Assembly: GCA_027033875.1 (NCBI GenBank)
Contig: JALVKK010000172.1
Span: 1-10,922 of the forward strand
Reading direction: 5' to 3'
DNA from: Flavobacteriales bacterium
GTDB taxonomy: Bacteria > Bacteroidota > Bacteroidia > Flavobacteriales > Flavobacteriaceae
Length of the DNA stretch: 10,922 nucleotides
This document shows positions 6,990 through 10,922 of this stretch, piece after piece. The notes under the pieces were generated by a model. It saw only the letters and a list, made by a program, of their open reading frames with translations. It had not been told where the DNA came from and did not search any database. A program made the position numbers and the translations under genes. Position 1 is the first letter of the stretch; the number at the start of each line of letters is the position of its first letter.

Positions 6990-7953
6990 ATATTTTTTGT
7001 ATTAATTCGTGATATTCGTCCGTAAGTTTACTTAGAGCAGTGATACCACCGCCGCTGCGATAAAAATATTGTCCGTTATCAAGTTCTATATAGCGAATTA
7101 AGACGGCAGAATCGAAATTTTTTCCGTCAAAATAGCCGAAAATACCGGTATAAAATCCTCTTTTATCGTTTTCTAAATTTTTGATAATTTCCAGTGTTTT
7201 CGGCTTTGGCGCACCACTGACAGAGCCTGCCGGCAACAATTTTAAAAAAGTTTCAGCAGCCTTATTTTGCCAATTTTCAGGTAACAATCCGCTTATTTGC
7301 GAGCTTATCTGATACAAGTCTCCGGAAGATATATTGATGCGGTCGGCATATCTGAATTTATCGACATTTACCTTAGTGGCAACACAAGATAAATCATTGC
7401 GAAGTAAATCAACGATGGTATGATGTTCGTATTTTTCTTTCTTATTTGCTAATAATTTTTCGAGCGCATCGGGTATATTGGCATCAATGGTGCCTTTCAT
7501 CGGATAAGTCAATATTTGCCGGTCATTGGTGCGGACAAAAATTTCCGGTGAAAAACAAACAAATGAATTTTTTACATAAATTTTATAGGGTGATTTGGCT
7601 TGAAAAAAAATCTCTTTTAGACCGCAATTTAATTTGATTGGGGTTTTAAAAGTCAGATTGAGTAGATAGGAATCACCGTTTTGCAAATGTTGTTGAACTT
7701 TGTTAAATTTTCGTTTATAGTGTTCAAAATCAACAGGTTGAACATCAGGTTGCTGGCATTTGATTTTTTTATGATTTGGTTTTTGATAATTTTGATAGCT
7801 CGGTGTTTGAAAAAAAATACCGTTTTTCAGAGCCGTTTCCGGTGTATAAATAAGTGCAATATCGCCTTCAAAATCAATCAAAAAAACAAAAGCTTCTTTT
7901 TGAGAAACGTATAGATTAAAACGGTTGATAAAGGTTTCGGATACATTAAGCAT
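6973..7953 (-). CDS. pabB: Aminodeoxychorismate synthase component I (chorismate-binding enzyme)
   Basis: This 326-residue enzyme aminates chorismate to 4-amino-4-deoxychorismate, using ammonia supplied by PabA. The chorismate-binding fold is shown by YPMKGTID (residues 150-157), whose Lys153 matches the PabB-type PIKGT lysine. It is also shown by VDLLRNDL (181-188), GSVSGAPKPKT (243-253), YTGIFGYF (268-275) and RSGGGIT (299-305). The lysine motif argues for PabB rather than anthranilate or isochorismate synthase. It is shorter than the roughly 450-residue E. coli protein because the N-terminal part is reduced, a normal form in Bacteroidota. The ATG overlaps the end of pabA by eight bases and the stop overlaps the pabC-like gene by 17, which points to translational coupling in a folate operon. 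Confidence 0.92.
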   Translation of the reverse strand: MLNVSETFINRFNLYVSQKEAFVFLIDFEGDIALIYTPETALKNGIFFQTPSYQNYQKPNHKKIKCQQPDVQPVDFEHYKRKFNKVQQHLQNGDSYLLNLTFKTPIKLNCGLKEIFFQAKSPYKIYVKNSFVCFSPEIFVRTNDRQILTYPMKGTIDANIPDALEKLLANKKEKYEHHTIVDLLRNDLSCVATKVNVDKFRYADRINISSGDLYQISSQISGLLPENWQNKAAETFLKLLPAGSVSGAPKPKTLEIIKNLENDKRGFYTGIFGYFDGKNFDSAVLIRYIELDNGQYFYRSGGGITALSKLTDEYHELIQKIYVPTD

Positions 7954-8509
7954 TTAGAAAATTTTGGATTATTTGCAAACCATATTCCGAAATATAAGAT
8001 TCCGGATGAAATTGGACGCCAAAAATAGGAAATTTATTGTGTGCTATTGCCATAATTTCACCTTGTTTGGTTTGAGCAATGATATTTAAACTTTCGGGAA
8101 ATTTTTCTTTGGAAACAATCCAAGAATGGTACAGACCGGCTTGTATTACAGAAGCTGTTCCATTGAATAATAGTGCGTTTGTATCTGTAATAACAGGTTT
8201 GCCTTGACCGTGTACGACTTGTTTTAAATTGACCGTTACGGCACCAAAAAATTCTGCAATAATCTGATGCCCCAAACATATACCCAATATTTTTTTTTGG
8301 GTTTGGTAAAGATCTAATAAGCGTTTGGTTTTATGGTAAGAGTTAGGTATGCCCGGTCCGGGTGAAAGAATGAAAGTATCAAAGATGTCAAGCTCTGAAA
8401 GATGGATGTTGTCAATAGAAACAACTGCCGGTTCAATACCTGTTTTTCGCAATAGTTCAACAATATTACAAGTAAAAGAATCTTCGTGATCTATAATTAC
8501 TAGGCTCAT
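7946..8509 (-). CDS. pabA: Glutamine amidotransferase component of aminodeoxychorismate synthase
   Basis: This 187-residue class I glutamine amidotransferase hydrolyses glutamine and passes ammonia to PabB. The N-terminal IIDHEDSFTCNIVE, the oxyanion-hole motif LSPGPG (48-53), the nucleophile Cys78 in LGICLGHQ, the YHS motif (127-129) and the His168/Glu170 pair in GVQFHPES are all present. The family cannot be separated from TrpG on sequence alone. The overlapping pabB and the following pabC-like gene make the folate role the likely one, though PabA proteins in some bacteria also serve tryptophan synthesis. This is the first gene of a minus-strand operon. Its upstream DNA is A/T-rich and shared with the divergent gene at the right end; no clear promoter box was found for it. 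Confidence 0.92.
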   Translation of the reverse strand: MSLVIIDHEDSFTCNIVELLRKTGIEPAVVSIDNIHLSELDIFDTFILSPGPGIPNSYHKTKRLLDLYQTQKKILGICLGHQIIAEFFGAVTVNLKQVVHGQGKPVITDTNALLFNGTASVIQAGLYHSWIVSKEKFPESLNIIAQTKQGEIMAIAHNKFPIFGVQFHPESYISEYGLQIIQNFLNA

Positions 8510-8766
8510 TCTGAAAAAAAATTGCTTTATAAATAGGTGATAATTTGTAACATACGAACAATGTAGTTATTGAATTGCAAGTGCTTGACTATCAAATTTT
8601 CGGTGCTTTATACTATGGAGATTTAGTAAATGTAGAGGTGAAAATGAAGTTTTGATAAGCCGTTTGTTTTTCATAGCTTTTTCATTTTAAAATTTTTTAT
8701 AAAAATAAAAAAAAATATTAAATACCATCGCTGCTCTCAAATTATTTCATCATTTTTTTATTATAT
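8510..8766. other. A/T-rich divergent intergenic region with no recognisable gene
   Basis: This region lies between pabA (minus) and the channel-like gene (plus). All three plus frames are broken by stops. The longest plus-frame stretch here, about 34 codons at 8551-8652, has no ATG at its head and does not look like a known protein. Tracts of A and T lie near 8690-8720. There is no heptamer array and no RNA gene that I can recognise. If the downstream gene once had a normal start, the DNA for its signal peptide and first domain half should be here, but nothing resembling it is visible. Confidence 0.6.
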
Positions 8767-8769
8767 TTG
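8762..8769 (+). promoter_or_regulatory. Bacteroidota-type -7 promoter box (TATATTTG)
   Basis: TATATTTG is an exact match to TAnnTTTG and lies within 16 bases (8756-8771) identical to the mutB promoter region at 131-146. Transcription would begin near 8776 and run rightwards into the channel-like frame. The ATG at 8792, which would be ideally placed for this promoter, is out of frame with that gene and reads only 13 codons before a stop. No good -33 element was seen. Confidence 0.45.
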
Positions 8770-10922
8770 TTGTCAAATCAAATTATTTATAATGCTATTG
8801 ATTTTGCCATTGTTCAACGTAATGTATTGTTAAACAGCTTATATGACGAAGAAAAAGGTGTTAAAAATTTGTCGGTTGTTTGTCCGCTTTTTCAAGAAAA
8901 GCTTCATATTTATACGATATATAATCAAACAATAGCGCTCAATCGGTTAGATAGTTTGTCTAAAATCAAAACTTTGAATATTGGTTTTACACAACAAACT
9001 TCGTATAGTTACAATATATTTAATAAGATTATTAAGTTTTTAGATATTGATAAATCACGGCTGCATTTCATATTTGAAAATTATGATTCGCTGATAGATG
9101 ATTTGTTAAACAAGAAACTGGATATAGTAGTGAGCTTCTCATTGCCCTTACGCTCATTGGAACAAGAAAAAAATATTCATAAAATGTTTATGAGGGATAA
9201 GGAAGCACAAATGTTTCAAAAGCGAATTCATAATGTGGTAAGAGCCAGTCTGGATGCTACAAACAATCATTATACACTGGGGAGCTGGAGTTTTTTGATT
9301 GCGCTACATACCGCTTTGAAAAAAACGAAACAATCCGACCGTTTGATTGATGCCTTGATGCATACACCGATAGATACATCTTATATATATATTAACCGGT
9401 TGATTAAAACTTCTATTGATAATTACAAACAAAATAAACATCATGAAGTTTTGCAATTACGCAATTTACCCTTAGCCAAAACTTTGCAAAAAATAGTAGG
9501 TTTCGGAGCTGTTGACTGGGGATTTTATTGGCGATTATTAATATTGTTGATTATTTTAGCGCTTATCTATTATTTTTATAAGGGACGCTTTATTCCTAAA
9601 ATTAATCTGGCTTTTATTTGGCACCGTTACAAGCATTTTCAATTTGGATTTGTTTTGTTGATTTTTATTTATTTTGCCAGTATTGAATTATTAATTTATG
9701 CCGAAACTTCATTTTATCATAATATCGGTATAAAAAGTCAAATTTTGAATATGACCCGTTCCGATTTACACTCATGGTTACTGGTAACAACCGTAACCGG
9801 TAACAGTAACGGAGTTTTTCCTTTGTCGTTGTTAGGCAAAGCTATGTTGGCACTCAATTCATTAAACTTTTGGATTGGTACAATTTTAATCGGAGTTTCC
9901 GAATATGTTACATATAAAATTAATAAAAAACGCAAAGAAGGTCTTATGGAAACAAAATTTCACAAACATTTGGTTATTTTCGGTTGGAACGGTACAACTG
10001 AAAAATTCATCAAGGAAATATTGGAAGAAGCCAAAGAATATCACAACAAAAAACTGAAAATAGTTTGTGTGGTTGCAGATATAAAAAAAATAAGAGAAGA
10101 AAATCCTTATATAAAAAAACTACACGACCAAAAGAAAATAGATATTATTGAAGGTGATGCTTTGAATAATCATACATTGGAAATAGCGAGAATAGAAGAA
10201 GCGCAGACTATTATATTGTTGGCTGAAGATCGCTCAAAATTGTCCGACGAACATATTGCCTTACGAGCGCATGCTATTTCGCGATATACCAAAAAGAAAA
10301 AAAATCAGGATAAAATATATAAAACCACTGTCATTGAAAAAACAAAGATGTTAGTCAACTCGATATTTGAAAAAAAGAAACAAGTTACCGGCGATTTCAA
10401 ACGATATAAAATAGAAGCCATATCGGATCAAGCTTATATGATAGCCGAAATCAATAATGATGATTTTAGAGAAAGTTTGATCGAAGCCGGAGTAAACGAA
10501 ATAGTAGTTGCCGGCAATTATCGTAAAGCTATCATGAAACAATCGCTTTTTAACCACGGTATATCAAAGGTTATAGATGAAATAATGCAGTATAATGAAT
10601 ATAACGAATTTTATAAAATAGATTTGGCACTTCCCGAAAACAAACATTTGGTTGGTAAAACTTTTGATGAATTGTTGCTGCCTTTGCGAAAACAAGGTAT
10701 TTTGCTTATCGGATTTCATATCATTTTTCATGATATTAACGGTAATATTATCATTGATCAAGCAGTGATAAAACAATTGTTGAAAGAAGAAGAAAAAGAT
10801 ATAACGAGAGATGTAATAGTAAATCCGGTTGACGAAGTGGAATTAAAACGTCCCGTTGACGAAGATGATCATTTGATAGTATTGGGAATAAATGCGCAAA
10901 TGGTCAGAGAAGGCGTAAAAAA
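8767..10922 (+). CDS. Solute-binding (TAXI/NMT1-like) domain fused to a pore module and RCK/TrkA domains; 5'-truncated, runs off the window
   Basis: The frame is open from 8722 (stop at 8719) to the window end, over 700 codons, but its first ATG is at 9184. I take the TTG at 8767 as nominal start; 8770 is equally possible. From 8791 it reads NAIDFAIVQRNVLLNSLY, then VVCPLFQEKLHIYTIYN, LNIGFTQQTSYSYN and LLNKKLDIVVSF, a pattern resembling the middle of TAXI-family solute receptors. The signal peptide and first half-lobe are missing. A hydrophobic segment follows (about 9517-9579), then a basic linker, a second helix (9643-9702), a P-loop LVTTVTGNSNGVFP (9781-9822) and a third helix (about 9838-9903). 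After that come an RCK-type nucleotide-binding start VIFGWNGT (9973-9996), EGDAL (10150-10164) and a TrkA-C-like region from about 10612. The topology is consistent: periplasmic sensor, pore, cytoplasmic RCK. A ligand-responsive ion channel is inferred. The filter is not TVGYGD, so ion selectivity is open. It may be a decayed gene. Confidence 0.7.
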   Translation, partial: MLSNQIIYNAIDFAIVQRNVLLNSLYDEEKGVKNLSVVCPLFQEKLHIYTIYNQTIALNRLDSLSKIKTLNIGFTQQTSYSYNIFNKIIKFLDIDKSRLHFIFENYDSLIDDLLNKKLDIVVSFSLPLRSLEQEKNIHKMFMRDKEAQMFQKRIHNVVRASLDATNNHYTLGSWSFLIALHTALKKTKQSDRLIDALMHTPIDTSYIYINRLIKTSIDNYKQNKHHEVLQLRNLPLAKTLQKIVGFGAVDWGFYWRLLILLIILALIYYFYKGRFIPKINLAFIWHRYKHFQFGFVLLIFIYFASIELLIYAETSFYHNIGIKSQILNMTRSDLHSWLLVTTVTGNSNGVFPLSLLGKAMLALNSLNFWIGTILIGVSEYVTYKINKKRKEGLMETKFHKHLVIFGWNGTTEKFIKEILEEAKEYHNKKLKIVCVVADIKKIREENPYIKKLHDQKKIDIIEGDALNNHTLEIARIEEAQTIILLAEDRSKLSDEHIALRAHAISRYTKKKKNQDKIYKTTVIEKTKMLVNSIFEKKKQVTGDFKRYKIEAISDQAYMIAEINNDDFRESLIEAGVNEIVVAGNYRKAIMKQSLFNHGISKVIDEIMQYNEYNEFYKIDLALPENKHLVGKTFDELLLPLRKQGILLIGFHIIFHDINGNIIIDQAVIKQLLKEEEKDITRDVIVNPVDEVELKRPVDEDDHLIVLGINAQMVREGVK

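Noticed and set aside
8551..8652. A plus-strand stretch (about 34 codons) in the same frame as the channel gene, containing GALYYGDLVN, vaguely like the GxYY motif of TAXI domains.
   Set aside because: It has no start codon, it is closed by several in-frame stops (8653, 8656 and again 8719) before the gene, and the likeness is only a few residues. It could not be joined to the gene by a single frameshift.
8792..8833. ATG well placed behind the promoter box at 8762-8769, reading MLLILPLFNVMYC then stop.
   Set aside because: Only 13 codons, and the same DNA in the +1-shifted frame reads as clear solute-binding-domain sequence. It is most likely a by-product of that frame.

Overview
The window looks like chromosomal DNA of an AT-rich member of the Bacteroidota. 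The signs are TAnnTTTG promoter boxes, start codons preceded by A/T-rich sequence without Shine-Dalgarno motifs, a short fused-style pab operon, an M1 peptidase lipoprotein, and an adenosylcobalamin-dependent methylmalonyl-CoA mutase of the MutB type. No plasmid, phage, insertion sequence, CRISPR array, tRNA or rRNA was recognised.

Layout. Bases 8-127 hold a degenerate array with a seven-base period. It is followed by a promoter and by mutB (165-2231, +), the large subunit of methylmalonyl-CoA mutase, complete and with all catalytic residues. A convergent gap with a weak hairpin separates it from a long run of minus-strand genes. Reading leftwards, these are pabA (8509-7946), pabB (7953-6973), a pabC-like class IV aminotransferase/lyase (6989-6393) and mnmE (6327-4903). 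The first three overlap and make 4-aminobenzoate for folate from chorismate and glutamine; MnmE modifies the wobble uridine of tRNA and uses a folate-linked one-carbon unit. A second, longer seven-base-period array (about 4601-4897) separates mnmE from a second minus-strand pair: an exported M1 metallopeptidase lipoprotein (4564-2660) and rnpA (2645-2268), the protein subunit of RNase P.

The right end (about 8767-10922, +) holds the most unusual gene. It is one open frame without an ATG for its first 390 bases or more, and it runs off the window. The translation reads as the distal part of a TAXI/NMT1-type periplasmic solute-binding domain, then a membrane segment, a two-helix pore module with a P-loop, and a cytoplasmic RCK/TrkA-type regulatory region. 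This architecture suggests a ligand-responsive ion channel. Its filter region reads TTVTGNSNGVFP in place of the potassium signature TVGYGD. The first half of the binding domain and its signal peptide are missing: a stop codon lies just upstream, and a promoter box sits where the missing half should be encoded. The gene is therefore 5'-truncated, rearranged or misassembled, or it uses a non-ATG start.

The two observations most worth following are this binding-protein/channel/RCK fusion and the two heptamer arrays, which keep a strict seven-base period while the unit sequence changes along the array.
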